Part shown: positions 8,417 to 17,493 of the stretch, piece by piece | How the letters are laid out: every line of letters starts with the position of its first letter | Position numbering within the stretch: position 1 is the stretch's first letter | Source: Mycobacterium shimoidei | Lineage (GTDB): Bacteria; Actinomycetota; Actinomycetes; Mycobacteriales; Mycobacteriaceae | Direction: 5' to 3' | Assembly (NCBI GenBank): GCA_002101905.1 | Contig: LQPU01000037.1 | Location: 62,001-126,000 of the forward strand | DNA length: 64,000 nt | The notes under the pieces: generated by a model | Seen by the model: only the letters and a program-made list of their open reading frames with translations | What the model was told of the DNA's origin: nothing | Databases searched by the model: none | Program-made: the position numbers and the translations under genes

Positions 8417-10054
8417 GTGACCGAGTGGACCATCGGCGCGGTTCTCGACGCGATCGCAGACGTCGTCCCGGACCGGGTGATGACGATCTGTGGCGATCGG
8501 CGCAGCACCTTCGGGGAGTCGGCGGATCGCACAAGCCGGCTGGCAAACTTCTTGACCGGCAGAGGGTTCGGTGCTCATCGGGAACGAGCATCGCTGCAGA
8601 ACTGGGAATGCGGACAAGACCGGGTGGCGCTCGTCATGTACAACGACCTGTATCCCGATATGGTCGTCGGCTGCCTCAAGGCGCGAACCGTCCCGGTGAA
8701 CATCAACTACAACTACGCGCCGCGCGAAGTCAAGGAACTACTCGAGTACCTGCAGCCGCGGGCGATCATCTACCACCGTGTGCTGGGCGCCAAGTTCGCT
8801 GAGGTGCTGTCGTGTGACAGCGCCGAGCTGCTGATATCGGTCGAGGATGGAAGCGCCAACCCCGAGCTCCCCGGAGCGGTGCCGCTGGACGACGTGCTGG
8901 CGCAGGGAGATAACGACCTGCGGGTGGCTGCCTCACCGGACGACCTGCTGATGATCTGTACCGGCGGCACGACCGGTCGGCCCAAGGGTGTGATGTGGCG
9001 ACAGTCCGATATCTATGTTTCGTCGATGGTTGGAGCCGATCATGCGTCGGCCCAGGAAATTCACGACAAAGTGAGTGGTGCCCCAAGTGCGCCGTGGTTC
9101 GCCGTCTCACCGCTGATGCATGCCGCGGGCATGTGGACCGCATTCGCGGCGATCATGGCCGGCACTCCGGTGGTGCTGTACGACACCGCCAAGAAGCTTG
9201 ACCCGAAAGCGGTGTGGCAGACGGCCGAACGCGAACGAGTCGGCATGCTGACGATGGTCGGTGATGCTTATGCCGCACCGCTGGTGGCCGAATTGCGGCG
9301 CGGCTCTTACGACCTGTCTTCGCTGGCCACGATCGGCACCGGTGGTGCCGCGACGAATCCCAAATACCAAGAAGCACTCCTGGAATTGCTGCCCCACATC
9401 ACCCTCATCAACGGATACGGCTCGTCGGAAACCGGAAACATGGGATTCGGCTACAGTCGGCACGGCGCGCGAGTCGACAGTTTCGCCCTGCGAGAAGGCG
9501 GCCTTGTTGTGTCCGAGGACTACAGCCACTTCCTCGCGCCCGGTGAGCACGGGGTAGGTTGGGCCGCCAGGGCGGGGCGCATCCCGCTCGGGTATTTCAA
9601 CGACCCCGACGCCACCCGTAAGACGTTTCCCTGCGTGGACGGCAAGCGTGTGGTGATTTCCGGCGATCGCGCCGCCCTGGAACCCGACGGCACCTTGCGG
9701 CTTTTCGGCCGCGACTCGCTGGTGGTCAACACCGGAGGAGAAAAGGTGTTCGTCGAGGAAGTCGAAGAGGTGCTGCGTGCTCATCCAACGGTCGCGGACG
9801 CATTGGTGGTGGGGCGGCCGAGCGATCGGTGGGGTGAAGAACTCGTCGCCCTCGTCGAACTACGCGGTGGCGCCGATGCCGCCCGGGAGGTGCTCGACGC
9901 GCATTGCCGTTCGCAACTTGCGCGGTTCAAGGCGCCCAAGGAGTTCATCGTCGTCGAGCACGTCCACCGGCTGGGGAACGGCAAGGCCGATTACCGGTGG
10001 GCCAAAGCCCAAGCAGTGCAGCAAGCGAGCGTAAAGGCGCCGATGTCGAGATGA
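8417..10054 (+). CDS. Acyl-CoA synthetase (FadD-type, AMP-forming)
   Basis: A 545-residue ANL-superfamily ligase. The phosphate-binding motif is ICTGGTTGRPKG near residues 178-189, NGYGSSETG is in the A5 position, GDRAALEPDG and GRDSLVVNTGGEKVFVEEVE form the hinge, and the catalytic Lys is in GNGKADYRW near the C-terminus. It activates a carboxylic acid to its CoA ester using ATP. The GTG start has no clear ribosome site, but it lies 2 nt after the previous stop, so reinitiation is likely. It overlaps the next gene by ATGA. A close paralog is at 19592. Confidence 0.9.
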   Translation: MTEWTIGAVLDAIADVVPDRVMTICGDRRSTFGESADRTSRLANFLTGRGFGAHRERASLQNWECGQDRVALVMYNDLYPDMVVGCLKARTVPVNINYNYAPREVKELLEYLQPRAIIYHRVLGAKFAEVLSCDSAELLISVEDGSANPELPGAVPLDDVLAQGDNDLRVAASPDDLLMICTGGTTGRPKGVMWRQSDIYVSSMVGADHASAQEIHDKVSGAPSAPWFAVSPLMHAAGMWTAFAAIMAGTPVVLYDTAKKLDPKAVWQTAERERVGMLTMVGDAYAAPLVAELRRGSYDLSSLATIGTGGAATNPKYQEALLELLPHITLINGYGSSETGNMGFGYSRHGARVDSFALREGGLVVSEDYSHFLAPGEHGVGWAARAGRIPLGYFNDPDATRKTFPCVDGKRVVISGDRAALEPDGTLRLFGRDSLVVNTGGEKVFVEEVEEVLRAHPTVADALVVGRPSDRWGEELVALVELRGGADAAREVLDAHCRSQLARFKAPKEFIVVEHVHRLGNGKADYRWAKAQAVQQASVKAPMSR

Positions 10055-10881
10055 AAGCGATCGACTGCCTCGTCAACGTGCATTTCGGTGAAACCGAAAA
10101 GCAGCCCACCTGGATGCTCAAAGTCCGCGACGACTATTTCAAAGGCCCCCAGACGATGTTCGAACCGGTGGACCTGGCGGCGCTGCTCGACGAAATGGAT
10201 GAGCAGGGTGTGAGCAAGGCCATTCTGATGGACAATCTCGCCAGGCCGTCAATCACCGCGCGCAAATTCGTTGAAGCCAAGCCGGATCGGTTCGCACTGG
10301 CGATGGGTGGCGTCGACCTGCTACGTCCGATGCCCTCGCTGCGAGAACTCAGTGCCGTCGTCAACGACCTACCAGTCGTGTATGCGGTCGTGGGCCCGAG
10401 CTTTTGGGGTGACGGCCAATACCCGCCCAGCGACGCCGTCTACTATCCGCTCTACACCAAGTGCGCGGAGCTCGAGCTGCCGCTGTGCATCAACACCGGC
10501 ATTCCCGGGCCCCCGATACCCGGAGAGGTGCAAAATCCCATGCACCTCGACCGGGTCTGCGTGCGGTTCCCCGAGCTCAAGCTGTGCATGATCCACGGCG
10601 CGGACCCGTGGTGGGACATCGCAATTCGACTGTTGATCAAGTACGCAAACCTGCGTCTGATGACGTCGGCCTGGTCGCCGAAACGACTTCCCGACACCCT
10701 GTTGCACTACATGCGGACCCGCGGGCAGCGCAAGGTGATCTTCGCTTCCGACTGGCCGGTGCTGAAAATGCGCCGGGTTGTCCCCGAAGCGGCCGCTTTG
10801 GATCTGCCCGCCGACGTCCTCGAGAACTATCTCTACAACAACGCACATGAATTCTTCTTTGGTGGTCGGGAGGAGCGCTGA
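10051..10881 (+). CDS. Amidohydrolase family 2 protein
   Basis: A 276-residue member of the same family as the product of 7212 but shorter. The ATG at 10051 overlaps the ligase stop and was preferred to upstream in-frame starts lying inside the ligase gene. Likely metal-site segments are DCLVNVHFGE at the N-terminus, MIHGADPWWD near residue 180 and FASDWPV near 233. The N-terminal motif has Asn-Val-His instead of the usual Asp-x-His, so metal binding may be altered. It may form a hetero-oligomer or act after its paralog in the pathway. Confidence 0.78.
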   Translation: MKAIDCLVNVHFGETEKQPTWMLKVRDDYFKGPQTMFEPVDLAALLDEMDEQGVSKAILMDNLARPSITARKFVEAKPDRFALAMGGVDLLRPMPSLRELSAVVNDLPVVYAVVGPSFWGDGQYPPSDAVYYPLYTKCAELELPLCINTGIPGPPIPGEVQNPMHLDRVCVRFPELKLCMIHGADPWWDIAIRLLIKYANLRLMTSAWSPKRLPDTLLHYMRTRGQRKVIFASDWPVLKMRRVVPEAAALDLPADVLENYLYNNAHEFFFGGREER

Positions 10882-10883
10882 GC

Positions 10884-11945
10884 ATGGACCGCTATGAGCT
10901 GCGTAGGCTCGATTACAGCCTGACCGAAGACCACCGGGCGCTGCAGGCCGCCTACCGCGACTTTTTCAAGACCCATTGCCCAATTGAAACCGTCCGCGCT
11001 GCAGAGGAATCCGGCTTCGACAAGAGTTTATGGGAGCGGCTCTGCGCAATGGGTGCAACGACGATGGCCCTACCGGACACCGTCGGCGGGGACGGGGCGA
11101 CACTGGTCGATCTGACGCTGGTGGCCGAGGAGATCGGTCGGTCGCTGGCGCCGGTACCGTGGATCGACCATGTCTGTGCGGCCAGGCTGTTGGCCAGACT
11201 GGGCGCGATGGAATCCGATGTGGTCAATGGCAGGCAGCTCGCAGCGTTCGACCCGCAACAGGACAATGTCGCGGGGGTTCGGCTGCTGCCGACCGGGTCG
11301 ATCGCCGACCAGGTCATCGTCCGGGATGGTAGTCAGGACGGGGCAGTGGTGCTCCTTACCTTCGCCACCCGTCCGGCAAAGGTGGACAACATCGGCCGGC
11401 TGCCGATGGCCTGGGTTGACCCAGGGGCCGCCGACAGCCGAACTGTTTTGGCCAGTGGGCCAGGCGCGATGGCCGAATACCAACGAGCCCTTGATGAATG
11501 GCGGGTGCTCTCCGCCGCGGCGCTGGTTGGCCTGGTCGAAGAAACCATGACCATCGCGGCAGAATTCGCCAAGACCCGCTACACGCTGGGCGTGCCGATC
11601 TCTACGTTGCAGGCCATCTCTCATCCGCTGGCCAACATGGCGATCACCGCGCAGAGCGGCCGCAGTTTGGCGCATCGGGCGGCGTGGTTCCTGGACAACG
11701 AACCCGAGGAGCGTCCAGAACTGGCGCACGCCGCGTTCGTTTTCATGGCCGAGGAAGCGGCAAAGGCGGCAACCATGGCGGTGCATGTGCAAGGCGGACT
11801 AGGTGTTTCGGCGGAGGCGGCCGCGACGGCGTATCTGGTGCGTGCCAGGGGCTGGCCGGTCGCCGGCGGCGACCCCGGTGCCAGCGCCACGTACATCGGC
11901 GAGTTGATCGCCGCACGCGAAAGCGGTTCGAGGAAGGATGCCTAG
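10884..11945 (+). CDS. Acyl-CoA dehydrogenase-like subunit (shorter, degenerate partner)
   Basis: A 353-residue acyl-CoA dehydrogenase fold, good GGAGGAG site before the ATG. It lacks the FAD/substrate motif YTEPxxGSD seen in its neighbour and has a shortened middle domain. The C-terminal helical domain is present, with ETMTIAAEFAKTRYTLGVPI and VQGGLGVSAEA. In actinobacterial steroid catabolism, such short subunits pair with full-length ones to form alpha2-beta2 enzymes (FadE28-FadE29 type). Its position directly before the full-length dehydrogenase supports the same arrangement. Pairing is inference. Confidence 0.82.
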   Translation: MDRYELRRLDYSLTEDHRALQAAYRDFFKTHCPIETVRAAEESGFDKSLWERLCAMGATTMALPDTVGGDGATLVDLTLVAEEIGRSLAPVPWIDHVCAARLLARLGAMESDVVNGRQLAAFDPQQDNVAGVRLLPTGSIADQVIVRDGSQDGAVVLLTFATRPAKVDNIGRLPMAWVDPGAADSRTVLASGPGAMAEYQRALDEWRVLSAAALVGLVEETMTIAAEFAKTRYTLGVPISTLQAISHPLANMAITAQSGRSLAHRAAWFLDNEPEERPELAHAAFVFMAEEAAKAATMAVHVQGGLGVSAEAAATAYLVRARGWPVAGGDPGASATYIGELIAARESGSRKDA

Positions 11946-13133
11946 GTGGACTTCTCACGCGTCACGTTGTCCGATGACGACCAGGCATTTCTCGAGGAGG
12001 TCCGCGACTTCCTGCGCACGCATGTGACCGAAGATGTCATACGCCGGGACCGGGAAACCGGCGACAACTTCGACGAAGGGGTGCACCTGGCGCTTGGCGC
12101 GGCCGGCTACTTGGAACGCGAGTGGAAGCCGGCGTCTGAGGGTGGCTTCAGCAGGGTTCAACGTCGCATCTGGGAACTGGAGAAACGCCGCGCGCACACG
12201 CCGTGGGTGACCTGGGGAACCACCGCGATGATCGCGCGATCGGTCGCGAAGTTCGGGTCACCGGAACTGCGGGACGAGGTGATGCCGGGTGTGTTCAGTG
12301 GGCATGTGCGAATGTGCCTGGGTTACACAGAACCCGAAGGCGGGTCCGACGTGGCCACCTGCAAGACCCGCGCGGTGCGCGACGCGGATGGGTCCAGCTG
12401 GATCATTAATGGCTCCAAGATGTTTACCACTGGAGCGCACAATTGCCAGTACGTCTTTCTCATCACCAACACCGACCCGGAAGCGGAAAAGCACAAGAGC
12501 CTGACCATGTTTCTGGTTCCGCTGAACTCGCCCGGCATCGATATCCAGGGCATCCGCACCATCGACGGCGACCGTACGAACATCGTGTACTACAGCGACG
12601 TGCGGGTCGACGACAAGTATCGGCTCGGTGAGGTCAACGGCGGCTGGACGGTGTTGCGTGAGCCGCTCAACGTCGAGCACGGTGCGGTGCCTGCCGCGCC
12701 CGACGGGCTACAGGATGTGTCGATCATGGCGCATCAGGCTGGTTTCATGGCAGACGCTGTGGACAAGGCCGCCGCCAAGGCCGGAGAACAAGATCCTGGC
12801 GGGCGCAGGCTCATTGACGATCGCTCAGTGGCGTACCGGTTGGGCCGCAGCGCCGCCCGCATGGAGGCGGCACTGAGCGCGCCGAGCATCTTCGGCCGGG
12901 TGGCCATCGCCCAGACGATGCGTGACATCTCACCGGACCTGATGGACATCCTCGGCACGGCGTCGGCGCTGCCGATCGGCACCGACGGCGCGGCCGACGA
13001 CGGCGCCGCCGAGTATGTGTATCGCTTCGCGCCGCTGGTTGGTATCTACGGCGGCACCCTAGAGGTGTTCCGCAATATGATCGCCCAGTACGTGCTTGGC
13101 CTCGGCAAGCCGGCCTACGGGTCACCTGCCTGA
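11946..13133 (+). CDS. Acyl-CoA dehydrogenase
   Basis: A 395-residue FadE-type flavoprotein. The motif LGYTEPEGGSDVATCKTRAV (about residues 124-143) and INGSKMFTTGAHN bind FAD and substrate. The C-terminal region has YGGTLEVFRNMIAQYVLGL, close to the usual GGTxEIxRNxIA. It introduces a double bond into an acyl-CoA and passes electrons to ETF. The GTG start at 11946 directly follows the previous TAG and has a GGAAGG site. It probably forms a heteromer with the product of 10884. It is the last gene of the operon that began at 6367 and is convergent with the CoA-transferase gene. Confidence 0.88.
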   Translation: MDFSRVTLSDDDQAFLEEVRDFLRTHVTEDVIRRDRETGDNFDEGVHLALGAAGYLEREWKPASEGGFSRVQRRIWELEKRRAHTPWVTWGTTAMIARSVAKFGSPELRDEVMPGVFSGHVRMCLGYTEPEGGSDVATCKTRAVRDADGSSWIINGSKMFTTGAHNCQYVFLITNTDPEAEKHKSLTMFLVPLNSPGIDIQGIRTIDGDRTNIVYYSDVRVDDKYRLGEVNGGWTVLREPLNVEHGAVPAAPDGLQDVSIMAHQAGFMADAVDKAAAKAGEQDPGGRRLIDDRSVAYRLGRSAARMEAALSAPSIFGRVAIAQTMRDISPDLMDILGTASALPIGTDGAADDGAAEYVYRFAPLVGIYGGTLEVFRNMIAQYVLGLGKPAYGSPA

Positions 13134-13155
13134 CGGTTGGCGCCCAGGGGCTTAG

Positions 13156-14382
13156 TCATGCAATAGCACCCGATTCCTTGAGTTCGGAAATGCGGTCCCA
13201 GTCCATGCCTGTTTCCAGCAGGACGACCTCGGTGTGCTCGGATGGCTGTGGGGCTCGGGTGGTCACCAGCGGTTCGTGGTTGAACTGCACCGGCCCGCGA
13301 ACGACCTTGAACGGTTTTCCGCTGCTGGCTAATTCGACTTCAGCGATCATGTCGTTGGCTATCGCCTGCTCGTCGTTGGCGAGGTCGATGAGGCTTTGGA
13401 ATGGTGCCCACTGACCTTTCATGGTTTTCAGGTGCCGACGCCAGTAGTCAAAAGGTTTGCCGGCGAAGGCCTTCGCAATAAGCTCGGCAGCTGCATCGGC
13501 ATTTTGTATCAGTGAGAGCACATCGGCGAAGCGGGGATCGTCAGCGGCCTCGGGGATGCCGAGATGCTCGAAAGTGTCGCGGATCAGACCGGTTGGGCTG
13601 ATGATGCACAGGTTGATCGTGCCGCCGTCCGAGGTCAGGTAGTTGCCCATGAAGGGATTCACCGACCGCGCCGTAGATCCAGGCATCGGCGTGCGCATCA
13701 CTTCTCCGGTTTCCATGCCTTGCGTCACACTCGCCCCAGCGGCCCACCAGGCCGTGCTCAGCAGCGACACGTCCAACTCCAGGGCTTCGCGGGTTCGCTC
13801 ACGATGTAGCAGCGCGGCAGAAATACCTCCGGCAATGAACATGCCGCCGATGGAATCACCAAAAGCGGGAATGCCCTGTCCGAGTGCGCCACCCAGCTCC
13901 TCCGGCGTCAGCGCGTACCCCACCCCGCTGCGCGTCCAGAACACTGTCCCGTCATAGCCACCGACATCACGCTCAGGGCCCTTGTCGCCGTAGGCGCTGC
14001 CGCGGGCATACACGATGTTCGGGTTCGCCGCGCGAATGTGCTCCACGTCGAACTTGTGCTTTTGCCGCTGCGCGGGCATGTAATTGGTCAGGAACACATC
14101 GGAGATCTTTGCCAGTTCATAGATCACTTCCTGGCCCCCCGGCGTCGAGATGTCGATGCCGACGCTGCGCTTGCCCCGATTGGGATGCTCCATCAGCGGA
14201 TGCCGGTCCGGGTCGACCTGGATGCCACCCATGTTCAGGAAGCCACGTTGGGTATCGCCGCGGACCGGGTGCTCGACCTTGATGACGTCGGCGCCCCAGT
14301 CGGCGAGGATGGCGCCGGCCGCCGGTACGAACGTGAACTGTGCAACTTCCAGGACTCGAAAGCCCTCCATCACCTTGACCAC
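13156..14382 (-). CDS. CaiB/BaiF family III CoA-transferase
   Basis: A 408-residue family III CoA-transferase. The N-terminus reads VLEVAQFTFVPAAGAILADW with IKVEHPVRGDTQRG. NRGKRSVGIDISTPGGQEV follows near residues 69-87, and the conserved aspartate region is near DVFLTNYMPAQRQK and GYDGTVFWTRSG. Such enzymes move CoA from one acyl group to another acid. It lies 10 nt downstream of the P450 gene (15604-14393) in the same orientation, so both are likely one transcript under operator O4. A close paralog is at 52530 and a third, more distant one at 63504. Confidence 0.87.
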   Translation of the reverse strand: MVKVMEGFRVLEVAQFTFVPAAGAILADWGADVIKVEHPVRGDTQRGFLNMGGIQVDPDRHPLMEHPNRGKRSVGIDISTPGGQEVIYELAKISDVFLTNYMPAQRQKHKFDVEHIRAANPNIVYARGSAYGDKGPERDVGGYDGTVFWTRSGVGYALTPEELGGALGQGIPAFGDSIGGMFIAGGISAALLHRERTREALELDVSLLSTAWWAAGASVTQGMETGEVMRTPMPGSTARSVNPFMGNYLTSDGGTINLCIISPTGLIRDTFEHLGIPEAADDPRFADVLSLIQNADAAAELIAKAFAGKPFDYWRRHLKTMKGQWAPFQSLIDLANDEQAIANDMIAEVELASSGKPFKVVRGPVQFNHEPLVTTRAPQPSEHTEVVLLETGMDWDRISELKESGAIA

Positions 14383-14392
14383 TTTTCGGACC

Positions 14393-15604
14393 CTACTTCG
14401 CGTCGAATGTCACCGGAAGCGACGTCGGAGAACGGAACGGTTGGCCGTAGATGTGCGGGTCGTCGTCGGTGATGAGCTTGAGGTTGCTCACCCGATTCAA
14501 CAGGCATTCCATTGCCACCCGCGTCTCCATGCGTGCGAGATGAAGGCCCAGGCAGGTGTGTTCGCCTGCCGCGAAGGAGATGTGCGGCACCGGCTTGCGG
14601 AAGATGTCGAATTCCTCGGAGCGCTCCCAACGCTGTTCGTCTCGATTGGCCGAGCCGATACACAGGTCGACCGCCGAGCGCGCGGGAATGCTGACCCCTT
14701 GCAGCTCGGTGTCTTCGGTGGTGAACCGCTGCACGGTGGTCAGCGGTGTCTCGAAGCGCAGCGCCTCTTCAATCGCGGGCCGGATCAGCTCGTGATCGGC
14801 TTGCACCGCATCGAACTGGTCGGGATGGGTGAGCAGCAGATACAGCAGATTGCCGGACGAACGGTAGGTGGTCTCCAGTCCGGCGGGCAGCAGCAGCCGC
14901 AGGAAAGAATAGATAGCTTCATCGGTCAGCTTCTCACCGTCGATCTCCGCGGTGACCAGGTCTGAAATGATGTCTTCGGTGGGCGAGGCTCTGCGCTGCT
15001 CGATCTGGTCGAGAAAGTAGTCCTTCAACGCTGCCGACGCCTCGAAAGCGCGCTCGTACCTGACGGTGTAGTTGATCAGTTGCACGGCACGGCGGCGAAA
15101 TGTCGGCAGGTCCTCGGCGGGCAGGCCCAGGAGCTTGGCGATGACTCGAGTGGGAAATTCCACCGTGAACTGGCGAACCAGGTCGGCCTCGCCGCTTTCG
15201 ATGAACTCGTCGATGAGTGCGTTGCAGATCGGCAGAACGATGCTTGGTTCCCAGCGGGCTAGCGCCTTGGACTTGAACGCCGCGGATATCAGGTTGCGGT
15301 GTTCGCGATGTTTTGTGCCCTCCATCGCCAAGATGGTGGGGCCCATAAACAGGCCGATAGTGTTGTCGTAGTACGCCGAGCTGAAGACCTGCCCGTCTCT
15401 AAACGCCTTGTTCACCGCCTCGAATGACAGCGCGGCGAAGGAGTTTTTGGGTCGCAGTGACTCGGGAGTTTGCGAGTAGTCAATGACCGTTCCGTGGAAC
15501 ACGCCGGCACCGCGGCGCTTCTGGGCGAAGTACGGGTAGGGGTTGCGGAGGAAGTCGGCGGGCTTGTCATCGCTGCGTACGGCGTTGCGAAGTTGACCTT
15601 CCAC
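14393..15604 (-). CDS. Cytochrome P450
   Basis: A 403-residue bacterial class P450. The GTG at 15604 is preferred because GGGGAG lies 4-5 nt before it; the frame stays open further upstream, but that extension would run through the operator. The I-helix oxygen motif is PAGLETT, ExxR is in EEALRFE, and the heme loop is FAAGEHTCLG with Cys near residue 351. It hydroxylates a hydrophobic substrate with electrons from a ferredoxin, which is not encoded nearby. It resembles the P450 at 45225 (both have LLPAG-x-ETT). Operator O4 begins 30 nt upstream and abuts a TACGAT -10 candidate. Confidence 0.88.
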   Translation of the reverse strand: MEGQLRNAVRSDDKPADFLRNPYPYFAQKRRGAGVFHGTVIDYSQTPESLRPKNSFAALSFEAVNKAFRDGQVFSSAYYDNTIGLFMGPTILAMEGTKHREHRNLISAAFKSKALARWEPSIVLPICNALIDEFIESGEADLVRQFTVEFPTRVIAKLLGLPAEDLPTFRRRAVQLINYTVRYERAFEASAALKDYFLDQIEQRRASPTEDIISDLVTAEIDGEKLTDEAIYSFLRLLLPAGLETTYRSSGNLLYLLLTHPDQFDAVQADHELIRPAIEEALRFETPLTTVQRFTTEDTELQGVSIPARSAVDLCIGSANRDEQRWERSEEFDIFRKPVPHISFAAGEHTCLGLHLARMETRVAMECLLNRVSNLKLITDDDPHIYGQPFRSPTSLPVTFDAK

Positions 15605-15633
15605 ACCTGCTCCCCGTCGCCGCCGAATGATCG

Positions 15634-15652
15634 TACTGTAAATATTACAGTA
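15634..15652. promoter_or_regulatory. Operator copy O4, perfect palindrome
   Basis: TACTGTAA-ATA-TTACAGTA, with both 8-nt arms perfectly complementary. It lies 30 nt upstream of the P450 start and touches the putative -10 box (TACGAT on the minus strand). With O5 it defines the consensus. Confidence 0.8.
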
Positions 15653-15713
15653 GATGATATTGGCAGCGCTACGGCTGCCGTAAGCTGGACCCAGCTCGGG
15701 CCCAAGTCCCGGA

Positions 15714-16205
15714 TCAGGGTGCGCCACGGGGCTTTTTCGAATTCACCAGTCGCATACCGAGTTCGTCAGGACTCACTAAATGCCCCTTGGTGCAGCGTAT
15801 TTGCACCTGCGCATCGCCGCCGCAGGTCAGGTGCGTCAACCGAAGCCGGTCACGGCCCGGCAGGTGACGTCGGCCCCACTCGAACATTGCCCACACCACC
15901 GGCATGAAGTCGAGGCCGGCTTCGGTGAGCACATACTCTTCACGGCTGCGTTGCCCAGGCTCCCGGTACGGTTGGCGCCGCAATAGACCGAGCTCGACTA
16001 GTTCGCCGAGCCGCGCTGAGGCCGCGGCCTTGGTGATACCCACCCGTCGGGCGAAGTCGTCAAACCGGGTGGTTCCGTAGTACGCCTCGCGCATGATCAG
16101 CATCGCGGATTTGGTCCCGAGCACCTCCATGGTCTTCTCGATGGCGCATTCGCCAATCGGCGACCAGGCATCGCGGTCAGCGAGCGGGCCCTGCAGGAGT
16201 GTCAT
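15714..16205 (-). CDS. HxlR-family winged-helix transcriptional regulator
   Basis: A 163-residue protein starting at the ATG at 16205, which has a strong GGAGGTGAT site; an in-frame ATG further upstream lies beyond the operator and was rejected. The HxlR domain spans about residues 18-105: CAIEKTMEVLGTKSAMLIMREAYYGTTRFDDFARRVGITKAAASARLGELVELGLL in pieces, followed by a wing and EYVLTEAGLDFMPVV. It is divergent from the thiolase gene and has its own palindrome at 16237-16253. It probably represses itself and the thiolase-nitrilase-DUF302 operon. Inducer unknown. Confidence 0.87.
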   Translation of the reverse strand: MTLLQGPLADRDAWSPIGECAIEKTMEVLGTKSAMLIMREAYYGTTRFDDFARRVGITKAAASARLGELVELGLLRRQPYREPGQRSREEYVLTEAGLDFMPVVWAMFEWGRRHLPGRDRLRLTHLTCGGDAQVQIRCTKGHLVSPDELGMRLVNSKKPRGAP

Positions 16206-16236
16206 CGAAATCACCTCCGGACTGAGTTGCCTCCAG

Positions 16237-16253
16237 TATACCCAGGTGGTATA
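16237..16253. promoter_or_regulatory. Palindrome TATACC-N5-GGTATA, probable HxlR operator
   Basis: A perfect 6-nt inverted repeat with 5-nt spacer in the 88-nt gap between the divergent HxlR and thiolase genes, 32 nt from the HxlR start and 41 nt from the thiolase start. It differs from the O1-O6 motif. Confidence 0.55.
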
Positions 16254-16293
16254 GCTGAATATAGCGCACAATACTCAGACTCGAGGAGGAGTC

Positions 16294-17481
16294 ATGGCCG
16301 GATACCACGATCGCGACGCCGTCATTGTCGGCGCGGTACGCACGCCGATCGGCAAGGGCAAGCCCGGCGGCGCCTTGCACGAAGTGCTGCCCGTCGACCT
16401 GCTGGCGCACAGCCTGCGTGAGCTGGTTACGCGAACCGGCATCGACCCGGCCCAGATCGACGACGTCATCGCCGGCGCCGTCACCCAGGTGGGCGATCAG
16501 GCCGTCAACATTGCCCGCAACGCCCTGCTTGGCGCGGGTTTCCCCGAGTCCGTTCCGGGAACCACGGTCGACCGGCAGTGCGGCAGCAGCCAGCAAGCGA
16601 TCAGCTTCGCCGCGCAGGGCGTGCTCGCCGGCGCCTACGACGTCGTGGTCGCTGCCGGGGTGGAATCGATGAGCCGGGTCCCGATGGGCAGCTCGCTGTT
16701 GCCGGGCAGCAACCCGTTCGGCGATGGCATGACGCAGCGCTATCCCGACGGCTTGGTACCGCAGGGCATCAGCGCCGAGCTGATCGCCGCCAAGTGGGGT
16801 TTGTCGCGCGCCGAGCTCGACGAGTTCTCTGCAGCCAGCCACGAGAAGGCGGCGCGGGCTACCAAGGACGGGCTCTTCGACAATGAACTCGCCCCGATCG
16901 CCGGGCTGGCGACTGACGAGATCATCCGGTCCGGCACCACCGTCGACACGCTGGCTGGACTAAAGCCGGCCTTCTACCATCCCGCGCTGGAGGCGCGCTT
17001 CCCGCAGATCAATTGGCATATCACGCCCGGCAACTCCTCACCGTTGTCCGATGGCAGCGCGGCGGTGCTGATCACCAGCGGCGAGGCTGCCAGGAGATTC
17101 GGGCTGCGACCGCTGGCCAGAATTCATACCACGACCGTGGTCGGCTCGGATCCGCTCTACATGCTCACCGGGGTTATTCCGGCCACCGAGAAGGTGCTGC
17201 GACGCGCGAGACTGACGCTGGCCGACATCGACCTGTTCGAAGTCAACGAGGCGTTCGCCCCTGTCGTGCTGGCGTGGGCAAAGGACACCGGGGCTGATCT
17301 GGCCAGGACGAACGTCAACGGTGGCGCGATCGCGATCGGACACCCGTTGGGAGCCAGCGGCGCGCGGATCATGACGACGCTGGTTAATGCGCTGGAGCAG
17401 CGCGGGGGTCGCTACGGGTTGCAGACCATGTGCGAGGGCGGCGGGATGGCCAATGCCACCATCATCGAACGACTCGACTAG
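16294..17481 (+). CDS. Thiolase (acetyl-CoA C-acyltransferase)
   Basis: A 395-residue thiolase of normal length. The nucleophile is Cys96 in VDRQCGSSQQAI. The C-terminal catalytic motifs are NGGAIAIGHPLGASGARI near residues 341-358 and CEGGGMANATIIERL with the second Cys. It cleaves 3-oxoacyl-CoA to a shortened acyl-CoA plus acetyl- or propionyl-CoA. A GAGGAGGAG site precedes the ATG. It leads an operon with the nitrilase and DUF302 genes, divergent from the HxlR gene. All motifs are intact, so it is a true thiolase, unlike the Ltp2-like protein at 55663. Confidence 0.92.
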   Translation: MAGYHDRDAVIVGAVRTPIGKGKPGGALHEVLPVDLLAHSLRELVTRTGIDPAQIDDVIAGAVTQVGDQAVNIARNALLGAGFPESVPGTTVDRQCGSSQQAISFAAQGVLAGAYDVVVAAGVESMSRVPMGSSLLPGSNPFGDGMTQRYPDGLVPQGISAELIAAKWGLSRAELDEFSAASHEKAARATKDGLFDNELAPIAGLATDEIIRSGTTVDTLAGLKPAFYHPALEARFPQINWHITPGNSSPLSDGSAAVLITSGEAARRFGLRPLARIHTTTVVGSDPLYMLTGVIPATEKVLRRARLTLADIDLFEVNEAFAPVVLAWAKDTGADLARTNVNGGAIAIGHPLGASGARIMTTLVNALEQRGGRYGLQTMCEGGGMANATIIERLD

Positions 17482-17493
17482 AAGGGCATAACG

